Shown: positions 51,048 through 58,974 of the stretch, in pieces
Position numbering within the stretch: position 1 is the stretch's first letter
Layout of the letters: every line of letters starts with the position of its first letter
Source: JARFQW01 sp963842955
GTDB lineage: Bacteria > Pseudomonadota > Gammaproteobacteria > Steroidobacterales > XN24
NCBI GenBank assembly: GCA_963842955.1
Contig: CAWJIJ010000011.1
Coordinates: 62,001-126,000 of the forward strand
Length of the DNA: 64,000 nt
Direction of reading: 5' to 3'
Program-made: the position numbers and the translations under genes
The notes under the pieces: model-generated
What the model was told of the DNA's origin: nothing
The model's database searches: none
Seen by the model: the letters and a program-made list of their open reading frames with translations, nothing else

Positions 51048-52127
51048 CTAGTACCACGCGGAGAAGTACAGCTGCAGGACCTGGCTGTCGAAGTCATAGA
51101 GGTCTCCCGAACGAATATCGGTGAAGTCGTCGTAGCTGAAATACAGGTATTCCCAGGACAAACCGACATTGCCCTTGGTGATGCCGCTGTTGCGACCGTC
51201 GAACAGGTTCCAGGTCAGCCTTGCGGTGGCCGTGTGGCTGTCGAAGGAGGACATCTCCTTGTCCCGGGCCATGTAGCGATAGGCCCGATCAAAGTTGTCG
51301 CTGTAGAAGGAAGCGGCATCCTGGGTGTAGTAGCGGTACTTGAGGTCGACGATCCAGCGGCTGCCGACATAGCGGCTGTAGCCGGTTTCAAGGGTATGGG
51401 CCGTGATGTCCCAGGTATCGTCGAAGAATCGATAGGAGGCAGAGACCGCGCTCTTCCTGTCGCCCAGGGACTTCATCGCACCCACGGAGACAGCCTGGCT
51501 GGTCCGCGTTCGCGGATACTGCTCGGGAACCTGGGCGCCGAGAATCCGGGCGGAGCGATAGGGATTGTTCAGATAACCGTCCTCGGTGATCGCCTCGTAG
51601 TCGAGCGAGGCGATCAGCGTCGGCGTCACCACCTGGGACATGCCCAGCCTGAACTGGTCGCGGTCCACGGAGTCCTGGAAGTCCGTATCCACCCGCTCGA
51701 CCACGTCGTCGCCATGGGAATAGCCCATGCTCAGCGTCGTCATGCCGCCGAAGACGGTCTGGGACAGGCCCAGAGTGTAGGTATCCGAGGTGTAGTCGCT
51801 TTCGTCGCTGTTCGAATAACCCAGGTTCATCAGGGCATTGCCATACAGCCAGTCGAAGCCCATGCCGTATTCGGTGCGCTGCTCCGTGTAGGGGCTGGCG
51901 CTGGTCACCACGTCGATGGAGGCCGCGCTGATGCTGTCCACGTAGTAGTTGGCGGTAGCGGACACCTGGCTGCCGATGCTCTGGCGAGCTTCGATGGCCG
52001 GGCCATCCACTTCGACGCCGCCGCCGTTGTAGGAGTGGTACATCGCCTCCGCGCGATCCTCCGGCAGGGTCGCGGCGGGCAGGCTGGCGGCCGCTGCCAG
52101 AAGCAGCGGCGCGGCCACACGACGCAT
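51048..52127 (-). CDS. DUF3570 outer-membrane protein
   Basis: A 359-residue exported protein of the DUF3570 family. Signal peptide RRVAAPLLLAAAASLPAATLP, then DRAEAMYHSYNGGGVEVDGP and an all-beta remainder with alternating aromatic strands, Tyr-rich and ending in FSAWY, as expected of a large outer-membrane barrel. DUF3570 is usually paired with DUF4266, and so it is here (4 bp apart). Start at ATG 52127; the upstream reading overlaps DUF4266. Confidence 0.82.
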   Translation of the reverse strand: MRRVAAPLLLAAAASLPAATLPEDRAEAMYHSYNGGGVEVDGPAIEARQSIGSQVSATANYYVDSISAASIDVVTSASPYTEQRTEYGMGFDWLYGNALMNLGYSNSDESDYTSDTYTLGLSQTVFGGMTTLSMGYSHGDDVVERVDTDFQDSVDRDQFRLGMSQVVTPTLIASLDYEAITEDGYLNNPYRSARILGAQVPEQYPRTRTSQAVSVGAMKSLGDRKSAVSASYRFFDDTWDITAHTLETGYSRYVGSRWIVDLKYRYYTQDAASFYSDNFDRAYRYMARDKEMSSFDSHTATARLTWNLFDGRNSGITKGNVGLSWEYLYFSYDDFTDIRSGDLYDFDSQVLQLYFSAWY

Positions 52128-52131
52128 GAGA

Positions 52132-52350
52132 TCAGTTGCAGCCACAGCCCCCTCCCTGGCTGGCACCGGCGCCCCGGGCACCCGCGCGCACGTCGAACAC
52201 GTGCTGGCGATGCTTGTCCATCATGGGATCCCGGGAATAGGACATGAGGGGATCGGCGAGCGCTTCGCGCTCATAGGGCATGACCCAGGGCTGCACGCTC
52301 GAGCAGCCGGTCAGCATGAGCAGTCCAAGCAATACGGCGGTCCGGATCAT
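52132..52350 (-). CDS. DUF4266 lipoprotein
   Basis: A 72-residue lipoprotein: lipobox LLMLTGC at about residues 10-16, then SSVQPWVMPYEREALADPLMS and a Gly-rich C-terminus ending GGGCGCN. The PWxxxxEREALADP stretch is characteristic of DUF4266. The two C-terminal cysteines after a Gly run could bind a metal or be modified; this is speculation. It lies between a TlpA-like thioredoxin gene and DUF3570, with gaps of 2 and 4 bp. Confidence 0.82.
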   Translation of the reverse strand: MIRTAVLLGLLMLTGCSSVQPWVMPYEREALADPLMSYSRDPMMDKHRQHVFDVRAGARGAGASQGGGCGCN

Positions 52351-52352
52351 CC

Positions 52353-52889
52353 TCAGTCCTCCGTCAGCAGGTCGCGAACCTGTGCGATATAGGCGTCTTC
52401 GAAACCGGGCCGGTAGCCGTGGTGAACATGACGAACCACTCCGTCACGGTCGATCAGCACCGTCACCGGCATGGCACGCACGTCGTAGAGACGGCTGACC
52501 GTCTTGTCGTTGTCGAACAACAGGGGAAAACTCACGCCCAGGTCGGTGGCCATGCGCTCTGCCTTCCCGGAGTCGTCGTCGATGTTGACGCCCAGCAACT
52601 GAAAACCGGCGGGCTGGTAGCGCTCGTAAATCTCGTCGAGCATGGGCATTTCCTGGCGACAGGGTCCGCACCAGGTGGCCCAGAAGTTGACCATGACGAC
52701 GTTGCCGATTTCCTCGGACAGGCGCAGGTTGGCGCCGCCCCGGCTCTTCAGGGTGAAGTCCGGAGCCGGGCTGCCCACCAGGCCGAGTGAGGCCAGAACC
52801 GCCGTTGTGGCCGCCAGGCTTGCGAGCCCGGTCAGCGCAAGAACGGCCTTTCTACCCGCGGACATGCGTCGTGATTTATTCGTGCTCAT
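52353..52889 (-). CDS. TlpA/ResA-like periplasmic thioredoxin
   Basis: A 178-residue thioredoxin-fold protein held by an N-terminal hydrophobic signal (AVLALTGLASLAATTAVLASLGLVG). The active site is NFWATWCGPCRQEMP, followed by QLLGVNIDDDSGKAE and the cis-Pro loop RAMPVTVLIDRDG. Such proteins reduce disulfides, for example apocytochrome c CXXCH sites before heme attachment, which fits an operon encoding c-heme lipoproteins. An in-frame start at 52904 would add five residues. Confidence 0.9.
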   Translation of the reverse strand: MSTNKSRRMSAGRKAVLALTGLASLAATTAVLASLGLVGSPAPDFTLKSRGGANLRLSEEIGNVVMVNFWATWCGPCRQEMPMLDEIYERYQPAGFQLLGVNIDDDSGKAERMATDLGVSFPLLFDNDKTVSRLYDVRAMPVTVLIDRDGVVRHVHHGYRPGFEDAYIAQVRDLLTED

Positions 52890-52908
52890 GACTCTCCCCT
52901 TCACCGCT

Positions 52909-53565
52909 CTAGAAAAAGATGCCCATGCCGACGCTCAGCTCGAAGTTGTGTTTCCACGAGTTGTCGCCGGTCAGGTCCGATTCCCAGATGTGGTCACGCG
53001 CGTCGAGGCGCAGACTGAGCCAGTCCGTGGGCAGGACGCGCAGACCGAAACCGAGCAGGTAAGTCACACTGTCTTCCCCGGCGAAATCGGTATTGCCGGC
53101 GCCGAACTGCAGATACGTGGTACTCGTACGGGCCCAGCGGCTGCCCATGAATACCTCGCCCGGAAGCATCTGGTAGCCGACCGAAAGGCCCCACGTGGTC
53201 AGCGTTTCCTCGTCGTCCTCGAACAACGGCGCGCCGAGTCGACGGTAGTTTTCGTCGTCCACGTCGGCGCGGGCGTAGTGCCCCTCGAGGAAAAAATCCT
53301 CGCTCACGTGGTACGCGAGCCGTCCGCCGTAAAGAAACTCGGTGCCGAAGTCCTCAATCGCGATCGCTCCAGCGTAGGCGCCCGCGTCCCAGTCTTCGGT
53401 GTCGATGTCAGGCCGCACCGGTGTGCGCCGTTCCAGCTCAGGCTGAATGACCGGGTCGGAGGGCGTGTAGCTCATGCCCACGTCGTCCGTTGCGGAAGGG
53501 CTGTTGCTGCAGGCGGCCAGCGTGACCAGCAGGGGGGCGAAGAGGTAGCGAGGATTGATGTTCAT
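52909..53565 (-). CDS. Outer-membrane beta-barrel lipoprotein
   Basis: A 218-residue protein starting MNINPRYLFAPLLVTLAACSN, with lipobox TLAAC, then about 170 residues of alternating beta strands (GAIAIEDFGTEFLYGGRLAYHVSEDFFLEGHYA, YLLGFGLRVLPTDWLSLRLDARDHIW) ending in Phe (VGMGIFF). It fits the myxococcal-type outer membrane beta-barrel family to which GltA/B/H of the Myxococcus gliding machine belong. The next gene has the same barrel type. Confidence 0.75.
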   Translation of the reverse strand: MNINPRYLFAPLLVTLAACSNSPSATDDVGMSYTPSDPVIQPELERRTPVRPDIDTEDWDAGAYAGAIAIEDFGTEFLYGGRLAYHVSEDFFLEGHYARADVDDENYRRLGAPLFEDDEETLTTWGLSVGYQMLPGEVFMGSRWARTSTTYLQFGAGNTDFAGEDSVTYLLGFGLRVLPTDWLSLRLDARDHIWESDLTGDNSWKHNFELSVGMGIFF

Positions 53566-53575
53566 GTCCGGATCC

Positions 53576-54325
53576 CTAGAAGAACACCGCAAAACCCAGC
53601 GTCCATTCGCTGAAGTCCTGGTTGTTGTTGTCATCGACCATCACGATGTACTCGCGCCAGTCGGCCCGAAGAAGGAAGCGCTCGCCAAGGTACGTACGGG
53701 CACCCAGCCCCACGTTGGCCGCCCACTCATTGACGTCCTTGTCATCGACAAGGACCTGCTTGGGCTCGTTTTCGAAACGACCCCAGCCCAGCGTGAAGAA
53801 CGGCGCTACCCGCCAGTCCATGAACGGGCTGGCGACGAGATTGGCGTGATACAGGGTCGTGCTGGAAAACGTGCCCGAGACCTGGGAGACAGTCAGTTCG
53901 GTGGTAAAGATCTCGCTGGCCCGGTACCCGGCGCGAAACGTAAACACCTGGTCGCCATCGAAGTCGCCGGAGGCGAAGCCGAACTCCATGCGACGCCCGT
54001 CGAAGTCGTCCCTGGCGGGATCCTTGAATGCCTGAGGCGTCCCGGCAACGGTTTCGGTCCGCTCAACCGAATCGCGGCTGGCCCATCCCTCGACGCCCTT
54101 GGTCGTGCGCACCTTGAACCAGTCGGTGCGCCGTTTCAGCACGACGATCTGCTCGTCGCGCTCCACGGCGTGGAAGATCGGGTAACCGCGTCCCGGACCG
54201 CTGTGCAGATCCATGTAGGCGTCGCGGACCACGACCGCCTCCGCGCCAAGCGCTGCCATCGGCATGGCCAGCATGAGCCACGCGAGTCCCGCGAGGGAGA
54301 TGAATTGCCGCATCCTTGCGCTCAC
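53576..54325 (-). CDS. SH3-domain outer-membrane beta-barrel protein
   Basis: A 249-residue exported protein. After the signal peptide (GLAWLMLAMPMAALGAE) comes a bacterial SH3 domain (about 30-90: AVVVRDAYMDLHSGPGRGYPIFHAVERDEQIVVLKRRTDWFKVRT and GWASRDSV). The rest is a beta barrel like that of the neighbouring gene, ending GFAVFF. SH3 domains of this kind often contact peptidoglycan, so the protein could link the barrel to the wall. Start is GTG 54325 or ATG 54313. Confidence 0.78.
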   Translation of the reverse strand: MSARMRQFISLAGLAWLMLAMPMAALGAEAVVVRDAYMDLHSGPGRGYPIFHAVERDEQIVVLKRRTDWFKVRTTKGVEGWASRDSVERTETVAGTPQAFKDPARDDFDGRRMEFGFASGDFDGDQVFTFRAGYRASEIFTTELTVSQVSGTFSSTTLYHANLVASPFMDWRVAPFFTLGWGRFENEPKQVLVDDKDVNEWAANVGLGARTYLGERFLLRADWREYIVMVDDNNNQDFSEWTLGFAVFF

Positions 54326-54340
54326 CTGTCCCTGGCCCTC

Positions 54341-54868
54341 TCAGTAGCCGCAACTCGCGAGTTCCGGAGGCACACAGGTGCCGCAGGTCGCCGCCGCGCT
54401 GTCATCGACACGAATGGAAATCCAGTCGAGCAGAGCTGACGCGCAGCTGTCTGCGGGCGACGGGAAGATATCGCCACCGGTGTGCGTACCGGTAATTGAC
54501 GACACGCCCTGCATGGGTTCGAGCACCACTTTGCTCAGGGGCGGGTTGTCGAGGTTGGCAAAGGCCTTGGCGGCGAAGAAATTGGCCATGATCTCGGGCG
54601 AGCCGGGTTCGGCGCCCGGGAAGATCTTAAAGGCACCGCCCGAACCCGCATTGACGTCATGACAGCCGCTGGACGAGCAGGTGGTCTGGCCCGTGCGCCC
54701 GCTGACCACGGCATCGAAGATCGGGTTCACACACGCCTCATAGTCAGCAACACAGAGTGTCTGGCCGGTGGCGGCCACCTCTTCCTGGCTCACATCGTCG
54801 TCACAGGCGGCGACCAGGAAGGCCGCCGCCGTGACGATCAGGAGGGATCGGATAGAGGCCATGCTCAT
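54341..54868 (-). CDS. Lipoprotein with a CX4CH possible heme motif
   Basis: A 175-residue lipoprotein with lipobox FLVAAC near residue 19. The core has eight further cysteines, including the sequence C64-SSSG-C69-H70, a CX4CH variant of a heme-binding site, and a C-terminal CGTCVPPELASC cluster. The surroundings (EACVNPIFDAVVSG, then GCHDVNAGSGGAF) resemble mono-heme modules of planctomycete-type cytochromes. The start ATG 54868 forms a TGATG overlap with the stop of the multiheme gene, so the two are coupled; earlier in-frame starts exist. Confidence 0.68.
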   Translation of the reverse strand: MSMASIRSLLIVTAAAFLVAACDDDVSQEEVAATGQTLCVADYEACVNPIFDAVVSGRTGQTTCSSSGCHDVNAGSGGAFKIFPGAEPGSPEIMANFFAAKAFANLDNPPLSKVVLEPMQGVSSITGTHTGGDIFPSPADSCASALLDWISIRVDDSAAATCGTCVPPELASCGY

Positions 54869-57765
54869 CACGTCGCGCACGCTCCCGCTGCAATCCAGGA
54901 ACGAATGGCCTCATAGGCCGGGTCACCTGCACGCAGCACGGGCCGGTCGTCGGCTGCCGGCGCATCCGGGTCTTCGGCAACCGCAGGGTCGTCGACGAAC
55001 GGATGCGGCGGGGCGTCGGGACCCTCGGCACTCGGGTAGTAAAGCAGGTAGCTGGTTTCCGGACTGCACACGTCGTCCACCATGGACAGCGAGACGTTCA
55101 GGTCACCCTCGATGTTGCCGGTCAGCACGAAACGATTCGGGCTGAAATCCGGATTCTCGGGCTCGCCCGGAATACCGAGACCGCCAAACGGCTGATGGCA
55201 GGCCGCACACTGCTCCATGAGCACCGGATGCACATTGGCTGCGAAGCCCGATTCGGACAGCCCGCGAATGCCTCCGCGAACCTCCGACCGCGAGCGGAAG
55301 CCGTCGCCGTCGGCATCGTCGTGGGCGTCGTTGTAGTACTGACCGCCCAGGTCAATCCATTCCGCGACCATGCGCAGCTCGGAGGCATTCAGCATGCCGG
55401 CATGGTCCACGCTGGGCGGAGACGCCAGGTCGTAACCGGCCCGGAGTTCCTGCTCGAAGAGCTTCTCCATCAGGTGGCTGGTCCTTGAACTCTGCGCCGA
55501 ATTGCCGGTCTCGACCAGGGCCGGCTCGCGCACGACCTCGATCTCGCCGTCATCCATGACCCGCAGTTCGGGCAGCCCTGTCACCGGATCGATCACGGGG
55601 TCGCCGACCATCAGTTCTTCATATGAGGTCAGACGGCCGGTACCACCCGTGGTGCCCTGCAGATTCAGCCCCACCGACGAGGGATCGTCATTATTGCTGT
55701 TCGTGTGGCAGTTGATGCAGGTGTTCTCGCCCCGATCGGCCTCCCAGAGGGGATGAATGTGGTCGGGGTAGTTGATGACACCCTGCACCGGGGCGGGAAC
55801 CGTGACCGGCAGGTCGTCGTAGGTCAGGGCCAGGTCGGGATCCGGGCTGCGGCCGGCAAGCACCGGGTCCGTCCAGATATCCGTAAACACGGGATCCGGC
55901 CGAAGATCCAGGTCTTCCGGATACATACGGGTCCGTGTCTCGGCCATGGACTCACCCGGCTCGGCGTCCAGCTTCACGTTAGCGTGAGCACCGGCCACCG
56001 GCGCGGAGTTCAGCGCACTGCCGCGACGCGGGGAATGGCAACCGTTACAGGTGCGTGTTTCACCCGGACGAACCTGGATCCAGTTGGTGTGGACCTGGAA
56101 CGCCCGGCCGTCCGCGTCGACTACCGAAAGCCCGATGGGCGTATCGGCGGGCACCTTGATGCGGAACGATCCGTCCGGCTCCACCTCGGAGTAGCCGACG
56201 ATCTGCTGCATCTCGAGATCGGTCTCGCCGATAGCCTCGCGAGACAAGCCGCGAGGTGTCGGCACGGCCCGGACGACGCGAACGAAACGCGCCGGCCGGT
56301 CCGAGGCCGGGGTCAGCACCGGGTCCTTCAGCACGGCAAGATCCGGGACCTGCGAGCGGCTGTCGTCGGCCGCAGCGGGCATCATGGGCAGGGATTCACC
56401 GGGAACCAGGACCCGCTGACCCATGATGTTGAGACCATCGGTGTCGTAGACGCTCTTGACGTTCAGCACGCCCATGCCTTCGGCCGCCAGCTTCTCGTCC
56501 AGTGGCTTGTCGGCCACGGCATTCGGAGCCGGACGGGCCTGCACGGCGACTGCGTCGGTGTATGCCAGCCCTTCTTCCGGCAGCGCGATGGGACGCAGGG
56601 TCTGGGCGACCATGTCGAACATGTACACGCCGTAGAGGGGCTCGCCCTCGACCTCCATCACCTCGCCGGTGAGCGGGTTGGTCTCCTCCGCCGGCCGGAA
56701 CGGCGACCAGCTGACCAGCGCCCGGGGCGTTCCGTCCCATAGCGGGTAGGGGGTCGTGTAGCGGCCGAACTCGGAAACGTCTCGTCCAAAATTGATGTCG
56801 AACAGGGTGATCTGCTCCTGCCCCTTGGCCTGGGCCGGCACATCGGAGGACGCAGGCTGGTCGTTCTCGGAGAAGTTGCGGATGTCCACGGCCACCAGCG
56901 CCCCGCCCTCGCGCGTACCGGACAGCGGCATCAGCGCGGAGAGCACCCGGCCATCCGGCATCTCCCTCGGGTGGAGGAAGCTGTTACCCGGACTGAAGGC
57001 GCCGTACTGCACGAAGATGTTCGTGCCGTCGGGGTTGGCGAAGAAGATCGGGAAGTGATTCCGGTTTCCGACATGGTCCCAGCGGGCGAACATGATTTCA
57101 CCCGTCGAGAGAATCGTCGGATTGCGATCGTGGCTCTGGTTGAACGAGATCTGCTTGATATCGGCACCGTTGCCATCCATCACGTGCAGCAGAATCGCTC
57201 GTTCGCGCTCGTACTCATCAAGGTGCGCGTAGGGCTCCACGCCCTGGGATTCGAGCACCTGCCGGGATTTCTCCTGGCGGTTCGAGCTGAAAACGATCCG
57301 GCCGTCGGGCAGATAGGCCGGGTCAACATCGTCGCCGGCGTTGGCGACCTCGTCGTCGGAGATCAGACGTCGCAGCTGCTTCGTCTGAATCTCGTACTCC
57401 CAGATGTTCCAGGTCCGGTCGTCCGGCCCGCGCATGGAGAACAACAACCGCGTCGCGTCGTAGGACACCTCGGGATCCGACACATCGCCGGCCCCCTGCG
57501 TGTACGCGGCGGTGACGTTCTCCGTCTTCGCACTGGGCGAGGACAGATCGATCATCATCAAATCGCCGCCCGGCGCGAAAATGATTCCATCGGTCGGATT
57601 CCCGACAGCGGATACATCTCGTTTCACGAAGGCGACAGGGAAATCCCCCTCCACGACCACGGCGTCGGAGGCGGAACTTCCGCCACCGCCACCACAGGCG
57701 GCGAGGGCCAGCATGCTGGCTGCGGTGAGCACTCGGCTCGTCATCATATTCAGGCACATTTTCAT
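54868..57765 (-). CDS. HzsA-like multiheme lipoprotein
   Basis: A 965-residue lipoprotein (lipobox LALAAC, then a Gly run). The N-terminal half is a TolB/WD-like beta propeller (SYDATRLLFSMRGPDDRTWNIWEYEI, AYLPDGRIVFSSNRQEK), followed by a domain of the hydrazine synthase alpha-related type. Three c-type heme motifs occur: CNGCH at 573-577, CINCH at 683-687 and CAACH at 853-857. Hydrazine synthesis is not implied, since relatives are common outside anammox bacteria. It is the first gene of the operon, 165 bp after the c-di-GMP-I riboswitch, with GGAGGGG seven bases before the ATG. Confidence 0.85.
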   Translation of the reverse strand: MKMCLNMMTSRVLTAASMLALAACGGGGGSSASDAVVVEGDFPVAFVKRDVSAVGNPTDGIIFAPGGDLMMIDLSSPSAKTENVTAAYTQGAGDVSDPEVSYDATRLLFSMRGPDDRTWNIWEYEIQTKQLRRLISDDEVANAGDDVDPAYLPDGRIVFSSNRQEKSRQVLESQGVEPYAHLDEYERERAILLHVMDGNGADIKQISFNQSHDRNPTILSTGEIMFARWDHVGNRNHFPIFFANPDGTNIFVQYGAFSPGNSFLHPREMPDGRVLSALMPLSGTREGGALVAVDIRNFSENDQPASSDVPAQAKGQEQITLFDINFGRDVSEFGRYTTPYPLWDGTPRALVSWSPFRPAEETNPLTGEVMEVEGEPLYGVYMFDMVAQTLRPIALPEEGLAYTDAVAVQARPAPNAVADKPLDEKLAAEGMGVLNVKSVYDTDGLNIMGQRVLVPGESLPMMPAAADDSRSQVPDLAVLKDPVLTPASDRPARFVRVVRAVPTPRGLSREAIGETDLEMQQIVGYSEVEPDGSFRIKVPADTPIGLSVVDADGRAFQVHTNWIQVRPGETRTCNGCHSPRRGSALNSAPVAGAHANVKLDAEPGESMAETRTRMYPEDLDLRPDPVFTDIWTDPVLAGRSPDPDLALTYDDLPVTVPAPVQGVINYPDHIHPLWEADRGENTCINCHTNSNNDDPSSVGLNLQGTTGGTGRLTSYEELMVGDPVIDPVTGLPELRVMDDGEIEVVREPALVETGNSAQSSRTSHLMEKLFEQELRAGYDLASPPSVDHAGMLNASELRMVAEWIDLGGQYYNDAHDDADGDGFRSRSEVRGGIRGLSESGFAANVHPVLMEQCAACHQPFGGLGIPGEPENPDFSPNRFVLTGNIEGDLNVSLSMVDDVCSPETSYLLYYPSAEGPDAPPHPFVDDPAVAEDPDAPAADDRPVLRAGDPAYEAIRSWIAAGACAT

Positions 57766-57895
57766 TTTCAGGCCCCTCCCAGGATCCCGATGGACACTGG
57801 CGAGCAGTGACTGCCTCCCGTAGGCGACGCGGGCCTTGTGGAAGACGGGACGGACCTTTGAAAACGTGATTCGCCGGAAGGCGGGCTATTCGTGC

Positions 57896-57915
57896 GGCGC
57901 CGGGAAATCGGCGCC
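57896..57915 (-). other. Hairpin in the riboswitch leader
   Basis: A perfect 7-bp GC stem (GGCGCCG/CGGCGCC) with a 6-base loop lies 15 nt downstream of the riboswitch aptamer. It lacks a T tract, so it is not an ordinary terminator. It may be part of the expression platform. Confidence 0.4.
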
Positions 57916-57930
57916 CAGAAAGCTCTGCTT

Positions 57931-58010
57931 CGCTGGCAACCCCGCTGTCATGGGAACGTCCCGTAGACCGGTGGCTTTGCGTCCCCGCCTTTCGACGGGT
58001 TTGCCCTTAA
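57931..58010 (-). ncRNA. c-di-GMP-I (GEMM) riboswitch aptamer
   Basis: On the minus strand the conserved elements occur in order: AAGGGCAAACC, a stem closed by the GAAA tetraloop (CGUC/GGCG arms), GGGACGCAAAGCC, CCGG of the tetraloop receptor, and at the end AGCGGGGUUGCC, which pairs back as the outer part of P3. The spacing matches the Vibrio cholerae Vc2 aptamer except for a shorter P3. It stands 165 nt before the HzsA-like gene, in the sense orientation for the whole envelope operon. Confidence 0.92.
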
Positions 58011-58045
58011 TCAGCGGTTTCGAGCTTGGATGGACCACCGGGTTA

Positions 58046-58051
58046 TGTCAA
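58046..58051 (-). promoter_or_regulatory. Possible -35 box upstream of the riboswitch
   Basis: The minus strand reads TTGACA, a perfect -35 hexamer, about 40 bp before the riboswitch. The expected -10 position 17 bp on (CAAGCT) is poor, so the promoter is uncertain. Confidence 0.3.
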
Positions 58052-58382
58052 CGCAGACACGTCTCAGTTTTGCCAGTCGCCCCCCCGACCTTCGCGAAGT
58101 TTGAACTCCGTCACAGGCCGGGGACCTTGCTCGTCACCAGGGTCACGGGAGACCCTCCATTGCTTGCCGCCCCGAAGAGCAGCAAGGCCCGTGCCATCAA
58201 GCGTCTTGCCAAGCGCCATCGGAAAAACGCAAACGCTTATGTCAAAACGTTTTTTTCCAACTGTTGCCGGATGCAGACAGGCAGTGACCAAGACGGTCTA
58301 TAGCCAATACGAGAAACAGCGCCTTTCTCGTTGGGGAGGCCGCGCGTATCCTCCTTCCCGACAGTGACTCGGGGAGCAGCAC
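58052..58382. other. Intergenic space between the envelope operon and lemA
   Basis: About 330 bp without a believable gene. A frame from 57836 to 58303 on the plus strand is open but Cys/Arg-rich, and crosses the riboswitch. A small hairpin (GGGAGG/CCTCC type) lies just before lemA. No clear lemA promoter was found. Confidence 0.5.
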
Positions 58383-58967
58383 ATGGCCTTACTGGTGATC
58401 GTCGCAATCGTTGCAGCGTTGGGGCTTTATGTCGTATTCGCCTACAACGGACTGGTGGACCGGCGTAACAGGATGAAAAACGCCTTCGCCCAGATCGATG
58501 TCCAGCTGACACGCCGCCATGACCTGATTCCGAATCTCCTGGAATCGGTGAAGGGCTACATGCAGCACGAGCGGGAAACCCTGGAGGCGGTCATCACCGC
58601 CCGCAACCAGGCGATCGCCGGTCTTCAGGCAGCCGCGGCCCGTCCCGGGGATCCGGATGCGATCCGCAAGCTTGCGGGATCCGAGGCGGCCCTCGACAGC
58701 GCACTCGGCCGGCTGCTGGCCGTTGTCGAGGCCTACCCCGAACTCAAGGCGGACGAAAACGTGCTGCGTTTCCAGGAGGAGCTGTCGTCAACGGAGAACA
58801 AGGTCGCCTTCGCGCGCCAGGGCTTCAACGACGCGGTGATGGTTTACAACACGGCCTGCCAGAGCTTCCCGACCAACTTCATCGCCGGCGCGTTCAGCTT
58901 CCAGCAAGGCGAGTTCCTGGAGATCGAGTCGGACGCGAAACGCGAGGTACCGGCCGTTTCGTTCTGA
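58383..58967 (+). CDS. lemA: LemA family protein
   Basis: LemA, 194 residues: one N-terminal helix (LVIVAIVAALGLYVVFAYNGLV), then the conserved VDRRNRMKNAFAQIDVQLTRRHDLIPNLLESVKGYMQHERETLE and the C-terminal YNTACQSFPTNFIAG. Its helical bundle faces the periplasm or cytoplasm depending on species; the role is unknown. It is followed after 7 bp by an M48 membrane protease, a frequent pairing that suggests joint function. Confidence 0.94.
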   Translation: MALLVIVAIVAALGLYVVFAYNGLVDRRNRMKNAFAQIDVQLTRRHDLIPNLLESVKGYMQHERETLEAVITARNQAIAGLQAAAARPGDPDAIRKLAGSEAALDSALGRLLAVVEAYPELKADENVLRFQEELSSTENKVAFARQGFNDAVMVYNTACQSFPTNFIAGAFSFQQGEFLEIESDAKREVPAVSF

Positions 58968-58974
58968 TCGGGTC

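Noticed and set aside
54868..57765. Reading the HzsA-like gene as a hydrazine synthase and the organism as anammox
   Set aside because: The rest of the window is ordinary gammaproteobacterial, no HzsB/C partners are present, and HzsA-like proteins are found widely outside anammox bacteria.
42000..58000. Interpreting the motor operon as a standard Tol-Pal or Ton system
   Set aside because: There is no TolA, TolB or Pal order, two ExbD-like proteins are present, and the TPR, barrel and heme genes are not part of those systems.
57836..58303. Open plus-strand frame of 155 codons between the envelope operon and lemA
   Set aside because: It has no ribosome-binding site, is rich in Cys, Arg and Pro, and runs antisense through the riboswitch; it is explained by high GC content.
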